Positions 34,502-43,239 of a DNA stretch of 43,938 bases are shown one piece after another. The translations under genes and the position numbers were made by a program. A model generated the notes under the pieces. It saw only the letters and a list, made by a program, of their open reading frames with translations, was not told where the DNA came from and made no database searches. Position 1 is the stretch's first letter, and every line of letters begins with the position of its first letter. The stretch covers positions 1-43,938 of the forward strand of contig NZ_FOTE01000033.1 in assembly GCF_900114475.1 (NCBI RefSeq). The letters run 5' to 3'. Source of the DNA: Paenibacillus sp. 1_12 (GTDB lineage: Bacteria; Bacillota; Bacilli; Paenibacillales; NBRC-103111).

Positions 34502-34966
34502 TCAGCGAAAAACGTCCTTCACTGCATTGTGTATTTCTTCATAGGACGTACATCTACAAATGTTGGATTCAAGCCATACCCTGATGGTTTCTTCATCTGC
34601 ATGCGGGAGCATGTTCTGCAAGCCTACACAGTTCACAATAAAGCCGGGAGTACAGTAACCGCATTGGAACGCCTGATTTTGAACAAAGGCATTTTGTATC
34701 GGTGAGTTCGTCAAACCCTCGATCGTAGTAATTTGTTTTCCATCGGCTTCTACGGTGAGCATGAGGCACGATTTTATGGGTAAACCTTCTACCAATATTG
34801 TACACGTACCGCAGTCGCCATTTTCACAACCGGATTTGCTCCCCGTCAGTCCGATAGTGTTTCGAAGTGTATGTATTAGTATATCCGCAGCCCTTACTCG
34901 AATAGCTCTCTTCTCACCGTTAACTTTGAATTCAACCGGATACATTGCGGAATCGCGCGATGACAT
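34502..34966 (-). CDS. pucE: xanthine dehydrogenase-type [2Fe-2S] subunit
   Basis: A 154-residue electron-transfer subunit. Plant-ferredoxin-type cluster ligands Cys47, Cys52, Cys55 and Cys67 (CENGDCGTC), and the second cluster Cys102, Cys105, Cys137 and Cys139 (QCGYCTPG, CRCT); all eight are present. AAGGTGAGG precedes ATG 34966. It lies 3 bp after the FAD subunit gene and 48 bp before the XdhC-like gene. Confidence 0.92.
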   Translation of the reverse strand: MSSRDSAMYPVEFKVNGEKRAIRVRAADILIHTLRNTIGLTGSKSGCENGDCGTCTILVEGLPIKSCLMLTVEADGKQITTIEGLTNSPIQNAFVQNQAFQCGYCTPGFIVNCVGLQNMLPHADEETIRVWLESNICRCTSYEEIHNAVKDVFR

Positions 34967-34969
34967 GCC

Positions 34970-35803
34970 TCACCTTCTTTCCAATGTATGTACCGTGTCA
35001 GCCATCGTTTGCTTAAGAACAAATTTCCGATAAGGTGCGGAGCCTTCAGCATTATTTAGTAATGGAGCGGGTAATTTGCAGATCGCCTGTTCAATTCTTG
35101 CTGTCAACGTTATTGAAGAATCGTTCAACGCCTGGTCCATTTCTCTGGATAGAAACGGGAATGAGCAGACGCCGCTATATGCGGTATGAATTTGATTATC
35201 TTTCTTAAGAGCAGCTACTGTTACGAGAGGATAGCCGACGTTTCCAATCTGCCGCTTTTTGTAATGAACGAACGGCAATGAAAAATAACCTCGGTCTGTT
35301 GATGTCTGCACTAGAAATTCACCATTGTCCAATCTCATTTGTTGTGAGAAAACTTGGTTAATGGAAGCTTCTCTTATCCCTTTCATTCCTGCTATAACCA
35401 TACGGCTGTTTGCCAACAAAAGCGGCAGCACAGCCTCCCGGTAATAAATTTTGCCGCAAATGTTTCCACCGAGCGTGATTTGGTTCCGGGCGGTTTGGTC
35501 GGCGACTCCCTGAGCCGTTTCACTGAGCAGGGGGAACGGATTCGCCGCTGATAATGCCGATAACGAGACACAAGCACCAATAATCAGCTCATCACTCCGC
35601 ATTTCCAATACATTGCATTCCGGAATGGCCTTCAAATCGATAACAGCTCCCGGATGAATGGAATTTGTTCGAGCCCATGTGATGATTTCCGTCCCTCCGG
35701 CGTAATATATCGGGTTCTTCCCCTGCTTTTGCAGAAACTGAAACCATTCCACAGCTATCTGAACGGAAGATGGTTTGTAGTATTCAAAGTCAAACGGAAT
35801 CAT
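34970..35803 (-). CDS. pucC: xanthine dehydrogenase-type FAD-binding subunit
   Basis: A 277-residue FAD subunit (CoxM/CutM type). The N-terminal block has YAGGTEI, and the FAD-binding region carries the RNQITLGGNICGK motif. The C-terminal CO dehydrogenase flavoprotein domain begins near residue 170. GGAGGACG precedes ATG 35803, and the start lies inside the last 14 bp of the large-subunit gene. It passes electrons from the iron-sulfur subunit to NAD or another acceptor. Confidence 0.91.
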   Translation of the reverse strand: MIPFDFEYYKPSSVQIAVEWFQFLQKQGKNPIYYAGGTEIITWARTNSIHPGAVIDLKAIPECNVLEMRSDELIIGACVSLSALSAANPFPLLSETAQGVADQTARNQITLGGNICGKIYYREAVLPLLLANSRMVIAGMKGIREASINQVFSQQMRLDNGEFLVQTSTDRGYFSLPFVHYKKRQIGNVGYPLVTVAALKKDNQIHTAYSGVCSFPFLSREMDQALNDSSITLTARIEQAICKLPAPLLNNAEGSAPYRKFVLKQTMADTVHTLERR

Positions 35804-38117
35804 GGATCGTCCTCCAGATCATCTCGGGCGTCAGAGGCAAATGATTCAGATCTACCCCGGCGGCGATGGTCAGGCTATTCGCCAATGCGGCGGGCATGCC
35901 AATCAAGCCATGTTCGCCGATTCCTCGCAATCCGTAAGGCGCTTCCAAATGAGGCGTCTCGACGAAATCAACGAAGTATTGTGGCTGCTCTCCGTAACGA
36001 ATTAACTTATAGGTTCGAAATTGCGAATTCAATATGGCGCCTTTATCATTGAAGAGGAAAGCTTCCCGGCTGGCAAAACTTAAGCCCATGCTCATAGCGC
36101 CTGTGATTTGGCTGCGGGCAAATTTCGGATTGATCACCTTGCCAGCATCGATAACCGTTGCCGCCTTAACGATTTTGTACGTGTATTCTTTCGTATTCAA
36201 TTCAACTTCTACCGCTTGAGCGCCTACCGTCCATTCCGGACCGGGATTTCCTTTACCGGTTTCAGGGTCCAATAAAGTTAAGTTCCGCATCGCATAGCTC
36301 CCGCGTCCGATGACTTGACCGCCGATCGTATTCCCGTTTGGGAATTTGTAGCCGTTTGCGATTTTTTCAATTGCTATCCCCATATCGGGGCGATCTTTTA
36401 AAAAAACCTTGCCCGCTCCGACTTCTAAGTCTGTCGGTAAGCATTGCAATACAATAGCAGTTATGTTTTTTAATTGTACGATGGCATCGTCGGCAGCATT
36501 CAGAATCGCATTGCCCACTAAAAAGGTGCTGCGGCTCGCCACTGTTTTCCAATGATGGGGATCGGTCTCGGTGTTGACTTCCGTAGAGATATGTATCATC
36601 TGGTCATCCATACGTAACCTTTCGGCCAATAGTTGAGTCAGTGCCGTCCTCGTTCCTTGACCAATTTCAACAGCGCCGCACAACAAATTAACGCTTCCGT
36701 CGGGATTAAATACGATAACAGCTCCCGCTCCAGCATCAGTCGGCGTACTCGAATTTTTCCAAAAACAGCATACCCCTATTGCCTTAATGAGATGGGCATC
36801 GGTTTCCCGCAGCGGGTGGTCGCCCCAATCGATTAATGTTTTCAACTTTGCAATGCACATGGGCAAATCCCCCAAATTACTCTTATCCAGTAAAGTTTGT
36901 GTCGGGGACGTATCCCCCGGCCCTATAGCATTATAAAAACGAAATTCCAAAGGGTCCATGCCCACCCGATTCGCCAATAAATCGATCGTTCTTTCTATGG
37001 CGAACGTTAGTTCAGGATGTCCGAATCCTCGAAATGAAGTGGAATATGGGTGATTCGTATACATGCATAAAGAATCGCAATGAACGTTATCGATCCGATA
37101 AGGCCCCGTGCAATCGACGGCTCCCGCCCGGCTCATGACCACACCCCGATCCGAGTACGCACCACCATCGTACAGATGCAAAATTTCGGCTGCCATCATT
37201 TTCCCTTCACGGGTACAGCCAAGCTTGATTTTGGCATCCAATCCGATATGGACTGGAGAAGAGATCATATCCACCTCCCGGGAGTTTACCAATTTCACAG
37301 CTCTTCCTCCAACAGCACGGGAAGCCAAATAAGCAAGAAATTCCATCTGAATCGCGGCTTTTCCACCGAAACTGCCTCCGACCAATGGCGTGTGAACAAT
37401 CACTTTATGAAGCGGAATATGAAATAATTGGCTGATTGCACTTCGAATAACATAAGGCGATTGTGAAGCGGAATGGATGATCACTTTGCCGTCTGGCATA
37501 ATCTCTGCTGTACTGCACCGCATTTCCATTGCAGCGTGATCCGATTGCGGTAAAGTGACCTCGACTTCAACGGTATGATCACTATTCCTCCATCCTTCCT
37601 CCATATTCCCCTTGCGTATTTTTGTTCGGTTCGCGATGTTGGTTCCCGGCTCCGGGTAAACCTCTTCATGCCTCTTGTACTCGGCAAGACCCTCATGTAC
37701 GAGCGGAGCATTTTTCTGAAAAGCTTCCCTTGGAGAAAGGACGGCCGGTAAAAGCTCGTAATCCACTTTGATGCGGGTTGCCGCCATCTCTGCAATATAT
37801 TCTTGTTCTGCAACAACAAGGGCGACGGGCTCACCATAATATCTTACTTTGTCAATTGCGATTGGTGGCCGATCCGCCAGAGGTGACCCGGTCAACATCG
37901 GGTAATATTGTCCTGTTACGACCGCCCTTACACCCGGAATTTTCATTGCTTCGGACGAATCGATCGTTTTTATTTTAGCGTGAGCATGGGGGCTGATAGC
38001 TATTTTTACATGTAATAGCCCTGGTGTTGAAATATCATTTACATATTTGGTTGTCCCTGTAACTTTCTCCCATGTTTCCTTTCTCGGAATGCTTTTACCA
38101 ACCGAGTTAATGATCAT
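35790..38117 (-). CDS. pucD: xanthine dehydrogenase-type molybdenum subunit
   Basis: A 775-residue molybdopterin-binding subunit that hydroxylates a heterocycle such as hypoxanthine or xanthine. Domains: aldehyde oxidase/xanthine dehydrogenase a/b hammerhead (about 15-125) and Mo-binding domain (about 140-760). GGSFGGK and SFRGFGHPE (the substrate Arg) are present, as is the C-terminal RGIGEHGLIG with the catalytic Glu. GGAGGGGG precedes ATG 38117. First gene of the operon D-C-E-A-B. Xanthine is the likely substrate by the operon's similarity to B. subtilis puc, but other hydroxylases share this layout. Confidence 0.9.
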   Translation of the reverse strand: MIINSVGKSIPRKETWEKVTGTTKYVNDISTPGLLHVKIAISPHAHAKIKTIDSSEAMKIPGVRAVVTGQYYPMLTGSPLADRPPIAIDKVRYYGEPVALVVAEQEYIAEMAATRIKVDYELLPAVLSPREAFQKNAPLVHEGLAEYKRHEEVYPEPGTNIANRTKIRKGNMEEGWRNSDHTVEVEVTLPQSDHAAMEMRCSTAEIMPDGKVIIHSASQSPYVIRSAISQLFHIPLHKVIVHTPLVGGSFGGKAAIQMEFLAYLASRAVGGRAVKLVNSREVDMISSPVHIGLDAKIKLGCTREGKMMAAEILHLYDGGAYSDRGVVMSRAGAVDCTGPYRIDNVHCDSLCMYTNHPYSTSFRGFGHPELTFAIERTIDLLANRVGMDPLEFRFYNAIGPGDTSPTQTLLDKSNLGDLPMCIAKLKTLIDWGDHPLRETDAHLIKAIGVCCFWKNSSTPTDAGAGAVIVFNPDGSVNLLCGAVEIGQGTRTALTQLLAERLRMDDQMIHISTEVNTETDPHHWKTVASRSTFLVGNAILNAADDAIVQLKNITAIVLQCLPTDLEVGAGKVFLKDRPDMGIAIEKIANGYKFPNGNTIGGQVIGRGSYAMRNLTLLDPETGKGNPGPEWTVGAQAVEVELNTKEYTYKIVKAATVIDAGKVINPKFARSQITGAMSMGLSFASREAFLFNDKGAILNSQFRTYKLIRYGEQPQYFVDFVETPHLEAPYGLRGIGEHGLIGMPAALANSLTIAAGVDLNHLPLTPEMIWRTIHDSV

Positions 38118-38679
38118 GACCCCCTCCTATTTCAAAAAAAGCCTTACAACGTTCAACTACTTCATAGCCTATGTATATACAAGATATGTTGTCTGTATTA
38201 TTTAAATTAATGAATGATCTTCCATCATGGGGACATCCTACAATGTAACTTAACAGATCGTTACTTCAGTAAACAAAAAGAGAAACTGCCATCAAGCAAG
38301 CTCCTCCACTATCGTTCCTCGTTAGTCATTCATACAGCGCAAGACCAGCGCTGCACCACAGAGGATGAAAATGGATAAAATCTGTCCATACTTCTACTGA
38401 GGCTGGGAGATGAAGGTCTATGAACTATGGTGCCATTGAGCCCAACCATTAGTCTGACTCCAACCATCTCGGTGCATCACAGACTGTCGCACCCATTACG
38501 GGTAGCACTTGTGGGAGATTAATCCTTATTGACTGGTTGCACCAGCCTTACCTTTATATTTAGAAGAAAGTCGATTGCTACCAATTCAACTCCATAATAC
38601 TCAATCAGAGACTCTGTTTTTTAAAAAAAGTGTTACCCAGGGTCTACTTTGATTTGCTCTTTTTTAAGGTTTAGTGGAT
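38118..38679. other. upstream region of puc-like operon, repeats, no gene
   Basis: No credible ORF. The operon promoter should lie within the first 120 bp. The segment 38309-38370 resembles 41269-41324 (see repeats), and a weaker third copy is near 38438-38485. Confidence 0.45.
38309..38370. repeat. diverged dispersed repeat, copy 1
   Basis: CTATCGTTCCTCGTTAGTC followed after about 25 bases by GCGCTGCACCACAG and GATGAAA matches 41269-41324 in the same order. Confidence 0.5.
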
Positions 38680-38692
38680 TGTCAACAGTAAA

Positions 38693-39487
38693 TCAGACAA
38701 CTTTTTTAAGGGCTTCTTGTCGATACTGAACAGGCGTCATATAGTCTAAAGTTCCATGGATGCGATGCTTGTTGAACCAGTTGACGTAATCGTATAATTC
38801 CAATTCCAGATGGCGAAGGCTCTGGAAGTTCACCTGGTTCACAAACTCTGTTTTCATGATCTTGTAAGTGGCTTCAGCCACAGCGTTGTCGTACGGACAG
38901 CCTTTCATACTTAGCGATCGACCGATTTCAAACGTCTCCAAGAGCTCGTCCATCTTTTGGTTTTTGAACTCGCTGCCACGGTCGGTATGAAACCATTGAA
39001 TCTGGCGTAAATCACTCTTAACGGTCGCGAAGGCATGGGTAATCAGAGCAGCGTCCTTGTTCGGTCCTGCACTATGGCCAATGATTTCTCGATTAAACAG
39101 ATCTACCAGCACACAAATGTAATGCCATCGGTTCTGGACTTTCACATACGTCAAATCACTGACGACGAAGCGTTTAGCTTCCGTTTGCTCAAACTCCCGT
39201 TTTAGAACATTCGCCGTTGTCGCTTCGTTACACGCCCTTTTATGGGGCTTATATTGTGCCACCGTGTAAGTGGAAACAAGCCCTTGCTCTTTCATAATGC
39301 GTCCAATGCGACGTCTGGAGACGATGAACCCGCGCTCGTGAAGCTTCACTTTAATCTTGCGTGTGCCGTAGGCTTTTCGGTTCTTGAGAAAGATGTCTAC
39401 AATAGCTGCAGTGACATCATCTTCAGTGGCTCGTTCTTGGGCGTCGTAATAAAATGTACTTCTTGCCATTTGCAGGACGTCGCACAT
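38693..39487 (-). CDS. IS3-family transposase OrfB (DDE integrase domain)
   Basis: The catalytic half of the transposase. After an HTH_21-type region (YGTRKIKVKLHERGFIVSRR) comes the retroviral-type integrase core with Asp in VSDLTYV, Asp in FHTDRGSEF and Glu in CPYDNAVAEATYKIMKTE. The listed ATG is internal: the frame is open upstream into orfA, so the real product is probably an OrfAB fusion by -1 frameshift at TTTAAAG (39565-39559). Confidence 0.9.
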   Translation of the reverse strand: MCDVLQMARSTFYYDAQERATEDDVTAAIVDIFLKNRKAYGTRKIKVKLHERGFIVSRRRIGRIMKEQGLVSTYTVAQYKPHKRACNEATTANVLKREFEQTEAKRFVVSDLTYVKVQNRWHYICVLVDLFNREIIGHSAGPNKDAALITHAFATVKSDLRQIQWFHTDRGSEFKNQKMDELLETFEIGRSLSMKGCPYDNAVAEATYKIMKTEFVNQVNFQSLRHLELELYDYVNWFNKHRIHGTLDYMTPVQYRQEALKKVV

Positions 39488-39528
39488 TGCTGATACCGAG
39501 TATTTATCACGGTTATTCTGGATGATAG

Positions 39529-39813
39529 CTACTTTCGTCCCATGATCAGCGCGGCTTGCTTTAAAATATCCACCTCCATTTTCAAACGCTGGTTCTCTTT
39601 TCGTAAAGCAATCAATTCCTCTTCTTCTGATGAGCGATTATCCTTCTCCTTAAAGGAGCCCGTTGTCTGAGCTTGGTTGATCCAGCGGTCTAAAGCAGAA
39701 GCTGTGAGGTCATATTCCTCCACAAGGGCTGATCTGGATTTCCCATTTTCATAGAGCTGCACCATTTGCTTTTTGAATTCGGTTGTAAACGTGCGTCGTT
39801 GTTTTTCAGGCAT
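39529..39813 (-). CDS. IS3-family transposase OrfA
   Basis: A 94-residue DNA-binding protein: helix-turn-helix (about 7-50; FTTEFKKQMVQLYENGKSRS), then a leucine-zipper coiled coil (EEEELIALRKENQRLKMEVD). It contains the slippery heptamer T-TTA-AAG read in frame near its end, after which the -1 frame is open into orfB. Confidence 0.88.
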   Translation of the reverse strand: MPEKQRRTFTTEFKKQMVQLYENGKSRSALVEEYDLTASALDRWINQAQTTGSFKEKDNRSSEEEELIALRKENQRLKMEVDILKQAALIMGRK

Positions 39814-39936
39814 TGTAGAGATCCGCTCCTTTGCATGATAGGTTTATTCTACAAGCCCTTATTTTTTCTGTCCAACTTAGTGTAGCCGATCCATAGAGCT
39901 TTTTAATTTTCATGGGAGTTTAATCGCTTGTTGCAC

Positions 39937-40188
39937 TTATTTTCCGTATTCAGTTATTTTAAATGCCTGCTTTAAGCAAGCAAGTTGATCTAATTTTACC
40001 CCCATTTTTTCGTTGAACACACTGTAAATAAGTATCGCTAAGTCTGTTTCAGACTTACACGACGAGGGTTTCTAAGAGATTTCTCTTACTTCAATGCTAT
40101 ATTCGTTTTCTGGAGCACCTCCCGCTAAAAGACCTACAGGGTCCCAGTCATTAATTACTTGGGTTAGAAACTCTTTATCTATATTCAC
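39937..40188 (-). pseudogene. DUF1871-like small gene with one in-frame stop
   Basis: From GTG 40188 (AAGGTGAT 7-8 bases upstream) the frame reads NIDKEFLTQVINDWDPVGLL, then ENEYSIEVREIS, then TAG at 40074-40072. In the same frame it resumes KSETDLAILIYSVFNEKMGV and ends ITEYGK at 39937. DUF1871 proteins of about 80-90 residues have this NEWDP...DEY...S N-terminal layout, and the 83 codons fit. The single amber codon is the only defect: either a recent nonsense mutation or a sequencing error. Confidence 0.6.
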
Positions 40189-40529
40189 CTATTTATCACC
40201 TTCGATATTGGTTATATGTTCTAATTATCCCGCCCGTTAGCATAACGCGGCTGCCGATCCATTTAAGCAGCCGCGTCTTGGTTGTATATTAAGCTATAGT
40301 TCGCCATTAGTTGAATAACATCGACCATTGATTAATTACCGAAATATGGATGTACCAACTATTGTGAAGGAGTTTTTATCTTTAAACATTTCTGTATTCC
40401 CAATTTGATACTAAATGCATATACTTTATTGGTCCTTTCAACAGGGTAGTAAATAAACATCTGAATTATCTTATCCATCATTCCAATTTTGTGTACTTCT
40501 AATTATTTAAATATAAGAAGAAGATTAAA
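40189..40529. other. intergenic with GC-rich hairpin
   Basis: No gene seen apart from a hairpin at 40245-40276; AT-rich upstream region of the next ORF. Confidence 0.4.
40231..40276. repeat. CGCCCGTTAG motif plus 10-bp hairpin
   Basis: CGCCCGTTAGCATA is followed by ACGCGGCTGC / GCAGCCGCGT (40245-40276) with a 12-base loop. The motif is a relative of the CCCGTTAG/CCCGTTCG sequences at 41160, 41269 and 43184. Confidence 0.5.
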
Positions 40530-40961
40530 ATGGTTAGTGTACCATTCCCCTCACAGTGGGGTATCCACGCTTCTGTAGGTGGTAGACCCGTCGTTTATGG
40601 CACATTCAACATCAACTCTGTAACAGGTAACAGGGTAGCTGGCTCAATTAATTTTCGTGGTAGATATATTCCAATTAATGGATATTGGGAAGAAAGCACC
40701 AAACAAATAAGAGTGGATTCACCTTATGCCTCGTATTCTGGTAATTTAACTATATCCGATGATCCCTCGATTAGAATTCGACATTTTATTTTAAGTGGAC
40801 GGCTTATTATGAAGCCCCCCTCTTTACAAGCAGGTGAGTATGGAACTTGGCTTGCTACAACCGATACAGGTCTCACTGGATCTCCCATTATTAGTAATGC
40901 CTTGCCTCCTGTTGGAGTCTTTTTAACATCAAATTTACTTCATGGGGGAGTTGGGAATTGA
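40530..40961 (+). CDS. hypothetical beta-rich protein, 143 aa
   Basis: I do not recognise it. The sequence (MVSVPFPSQWGIHASVGGRP...) is rich in Gly, Ser, Ile and Thr with alternating patterns typical of a beta sandwich or barrel; one segment reads VAGSINFRGRYIPINGYW. There is no signal peptide or membrane helix. The ribosome binding site is weak (AAGAAGAAG). A clear terminator 73 bp after the stop supports a real transcription unit. Confidence 0.55.
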   Translation: MVSVPFPSQWGIHASVGGRPVVYGTFNINSVTGNRVAGSINFRGRYIPINGYWEESTKQIRVDSPYASYSGNLTISDDPSIRIRHFILSGRLIMKPPSLQAGEYGTWLATTDTGLTGSPIISNALPPVGVFLTSNLLHGGVGN

Positions 40962-41033
40962 ACAGAGATGGATCTTCCTAATTTACATCCCATGCTAGTA
41001 GAGTTAATATAATCGTTCATACTGGTACTCAAA

Positions 41034-41070
41034 GAAGTCCTCAGATTTATATAATTTGAGGGCTTCTTTT
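41034..41070 (+). terminator. terminator of hypothetical gene
   Basis: GAAGTCCTCA pairs with TGAGGGCTTC (one mismatch), followed by TTTT. Confidence 0.65.
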
Positions 41071-41159
41071 ATGTGCTGAATTACCCCTTTCATCTTCCAG
41101 GATACCCACTAAAATCGGACATCTTCTTTGCATTTTTGAAAAATCCTTGTTCAACTAAT

Positions 41160-41210
41160 CTGCCCGTTCGTATTATGAGATCAGCCAGAACTTACTGGTT
41201 GATCCTTTTT
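41160..41210 (+). repeat. 20-bp motif plus terminator hairpin, copy A
   Basis: CTGCCCGTTCGTATTATGAG (41160-41179) runs into GATCAGCCAG / CTGGTTGATC (10-bp stem, 6-base loop) and then six T. Copy B with the identical 20 bp is at 43184-43203. Confidence 0.7.
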
Positions 41211-41268
41211 TAAACAGCGGCGGACCAAGACTTGAAAAAAGTCTTAGACTGCCGCTGGTTTCATTGAA

Positions 41269-41324
41269 CTATCGTTGCCCGTTAGTCTCCCATGCATTCC
41301 CTGCGTTGCACCACAGCGCATGAA
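41269..41324. repeat. diverged dispersed repeat, copy 2
   Basis: CTATCGTTGCCCGTTAGTC, then GCGTTGCACCACAGCG and CATGAAA; counterpart of 38309-38370. Confidence 0.5.
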
Positions 41325-41416
41325 AGTTAGTCCGTTCTTTCATGGTAGTTCAATCTCACCTGAGTCTTAGTAATCATTGCTCATGCATTAAAAGAAGCCA
41401 TGAAAACCACAACAAT

Positions 41417-42997
41417 TCATTTGAACCGTGAGGGGTAAATCATTTTCATTAGTATATTACTAAGTTTGTTTTTTTTCTTCAGGATTTCAAATGGTCGCAT
41501 CATCTCGTAATCTTCATGTTCGAGCATGTGACAATGCCATACAAAAAGACCGGCGAAAGGATCGAAACTCGCGATAAAAGAGGTAACGTAACCAGCGGGA
41601 GCACGAATCGTATCTTTAAATCCCCTTTCATTCGGATCAGGAGGAGTCACCTGTCCTGTAAACTTGAGTACTCCTGTGGCTTGGTAATGAGCAACGTCAA
41701 AAGGCTGGCGCTCAAGAATTTGCATGTCAACGACATGTAGATGAATGGGGTGGTCATCCGCAGACAGATTGATTAACCGCCAGATCTCAATAGTTCCTAA
41801 GTCCATTTTCTCGGATATAGGATCATTCCACATTTTACCGTTAAGTAAATTCAGCGATCTTCCATATTCATCCTCCACCCTAACGAGTGTGAGATCTCTT
41901 GTTCTTGTTGCCATCTCTCTAGAAAGAAAATCAATTTTCGTTAATTGATCCGGAAGGGAACTGGTATCTTTGCCTTTTAACGGAGTGGTTACTTTAAACT
42001 GCATGACTTCGGTTGTTTCGGGGGAGGCACCCTTGAATACATTTTTAAGAATGATCGTCTTGCCAAAAGATCGAGAAAAGTCAATGATCACATCCGCACG
42101 TTCGGTCGTTAGAAGGAGGATCTCATTCATTTTCACGGGTTTCTCCAGTAATCCGCGATCGGTTCCAATTTGATAAAATGGTTGTCCAGAGTCCAGTTTG
42201 AATGTAATGGCTCGACTATTACAGTAATTTAACATACGAAATCGGTATTTTCTTGGTTCTAATTCAAGATAGGGGGATACTTTGCCGTTTACCAAAATGT
42301 AATCTGCGTCAAACGGTGTGACGATTGAAGGATAAGGAAGACGATGATTGTTTTTATCCGGAGTAGCGGGGTAAAAGAGGGAACCGTCCGGGTGAAACGA
42401 GCGATCCTGAATCATAAGAGGGATTTCATATTTTCCCGATGGTAGATTCAGGGATTGTTCATGCTCATCACGAATAATAAAAAAACCTCCAAGTCCCGCA
42501 TAATTGTTCAATCTAGTAATACCCATTGTGTGGTCATGATAAAATAACATTGTGGCTTCAAGGTTGGGATACTCGCATACTTTTCTTTGAAACATAGGTC
42601 CTGTTTTTTTAAAATTTCTCGTAAACCAAGCATCAGGGTAGCCATCACTATGGTCATGCTGTTTTCCACCGTGTAAATGAACCACAGTCCTAACCTGTGG
42701 GAGTGTTTTTTCTGCACCATGAATGGTCGTATCGATGGGGAGAAAATGCTTTTTGGGCAGATCATTCATCCATTTGACATATGTCTTTTCACCCTTCATT
42801 ACGTCGAAAGTAGGGCCCGGGTACATACCGTTGTAGCCCCATAAACGGGTATGCCCTAGATCACGATGTAGTTTTTGGGTAAATTCCCTCATGGTCACTT
42901 CATAATACGAACCTTTCTTGTATCGCTTGATCGGGGAAATGGTTTTGGGAATCGGCAGTTTATCGACGAATTTCTGTAGTTTTACTTTTGCGGGCAT
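41417..42997 (-). CDS. multicopper oxidase, CotA/laccase-like
   Basis: A 526-residue three-domain multicopper oxidase that couples oxidation of phenols, bilirubin or metals to reduction of oxygen to water. All copper ligands are visible: HLHGG (107-111), FYHDH (152-156), HPIHLH (416-421) and HCHMLEHEDYEMM (488-500), with type 1 ligand Cys489 and axial Met499. Length and N-terminus resemble CotA (513 residues) of the Bacillus subtilis outer spore coat. No signal peptide, as in CotA. GAGGAGGT precedes ATG 42997. A single-gene unit; a spore-coat role is inference. Confidence 0.92.
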   Translation of the reverse strand: MPAKVKLQKFVDKLPIPKTISPIKRYKKGSYYEVTMREFTQKLHRDLGHTRLWGYNGMYPGPTFDVMKGEKTYVKWMNDLPKKHFLPIDTTIHGAEKTLPQVRTVVHLHGGKQHDHSDGYPDAWFTRNFKKTGPMFQRKVCEYPNLEATMLFYHDHTMGITRLNNYAGLGGFFIIRDEHEQSLNLPSGKYEIPLMIQDRSFHPDGSLFYPATPDKNNHRLPYPSIVTPFDADYILVNGKVSPYLELEPRKYRFRMLNYCNSRAITFKLDSGQPFYQIGTDRGLLEKPVKMNEILLLTTERADVIIDFSRSFGKTIILKNVFKGASPETTEVMQFKVTTPLKGKDTSSLPDQLTKIDFLSREMATRTRDLTLVRVEDEYGRSLNLLNGKMWNDPISEKMDLGTIEIWRLINLSADDHPIHLHVVDMQILERQPFDVAHYQATGVLKFTGQVTPPDPNERGFKDTIRAPAGYVTSFIASFDPFAGLFVWHCHMLEHEDYEMMRPFEILKKKNKLSNILMKMIYPSRFK

Positions 42998-43183
42998 ATG
43001 AGTGGAGACCTCCTCACGTTTAATACCTTAAGAAAGCATATGAACGACAGATGTCCAACTATGTTTAATTGTGGATTTGGATTTTTCCTTAATCCATTCC
43101 CTAACAATTAATAATTTTATAGATGCATCATTTTCTACATTCCGTAGTTTTGGAATATTCTTCGCGGAAACCATGAAAGTATC
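42998..43183. other. upstream region of multicopper oxidase
   Basis: No gene seen; promoter for the oxidase expected here. Confidence 0.4.
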
Positions 43184-43235
43184 CTGCCCGTTCGTATTAT
43201 GAGGTCACCAGATCTTTCTGGTAGACCTCATTTTT
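43184..43235 (+). repeat. 20-bp motif plus terminator hairpin, copy B
   Basis: The same 20 bp as 41160-41179, followed by GAGGTCACCAG / CTGGTAGACCTC and a T5 run. Confidence 0.7.
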
Positions 43236-43239
43236 GTGT

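Larger units (their letters stand above)
38680..39887 (-). mobile_element. IS3-family insertion sequence
   Basis: A 1.2-kb element with two overlapping-frame genes (orfA, orfB). Imperfect ends AACAGTAAATCAGACAA (38684-38700) and CTGTCCAACTTAGTGTA (39868-39884) are inverted relative to each other, about 11 of 17 matching; the exact tips and target duplication were not resolved. Both genes look intact, so it may be active. Confidence 0.75.

Noticed and set aside
36034-37427. Plus-strand ORFs opposite the molybdenum subunit
   Set aside because: They are antisense shadows of a well-supported gene.
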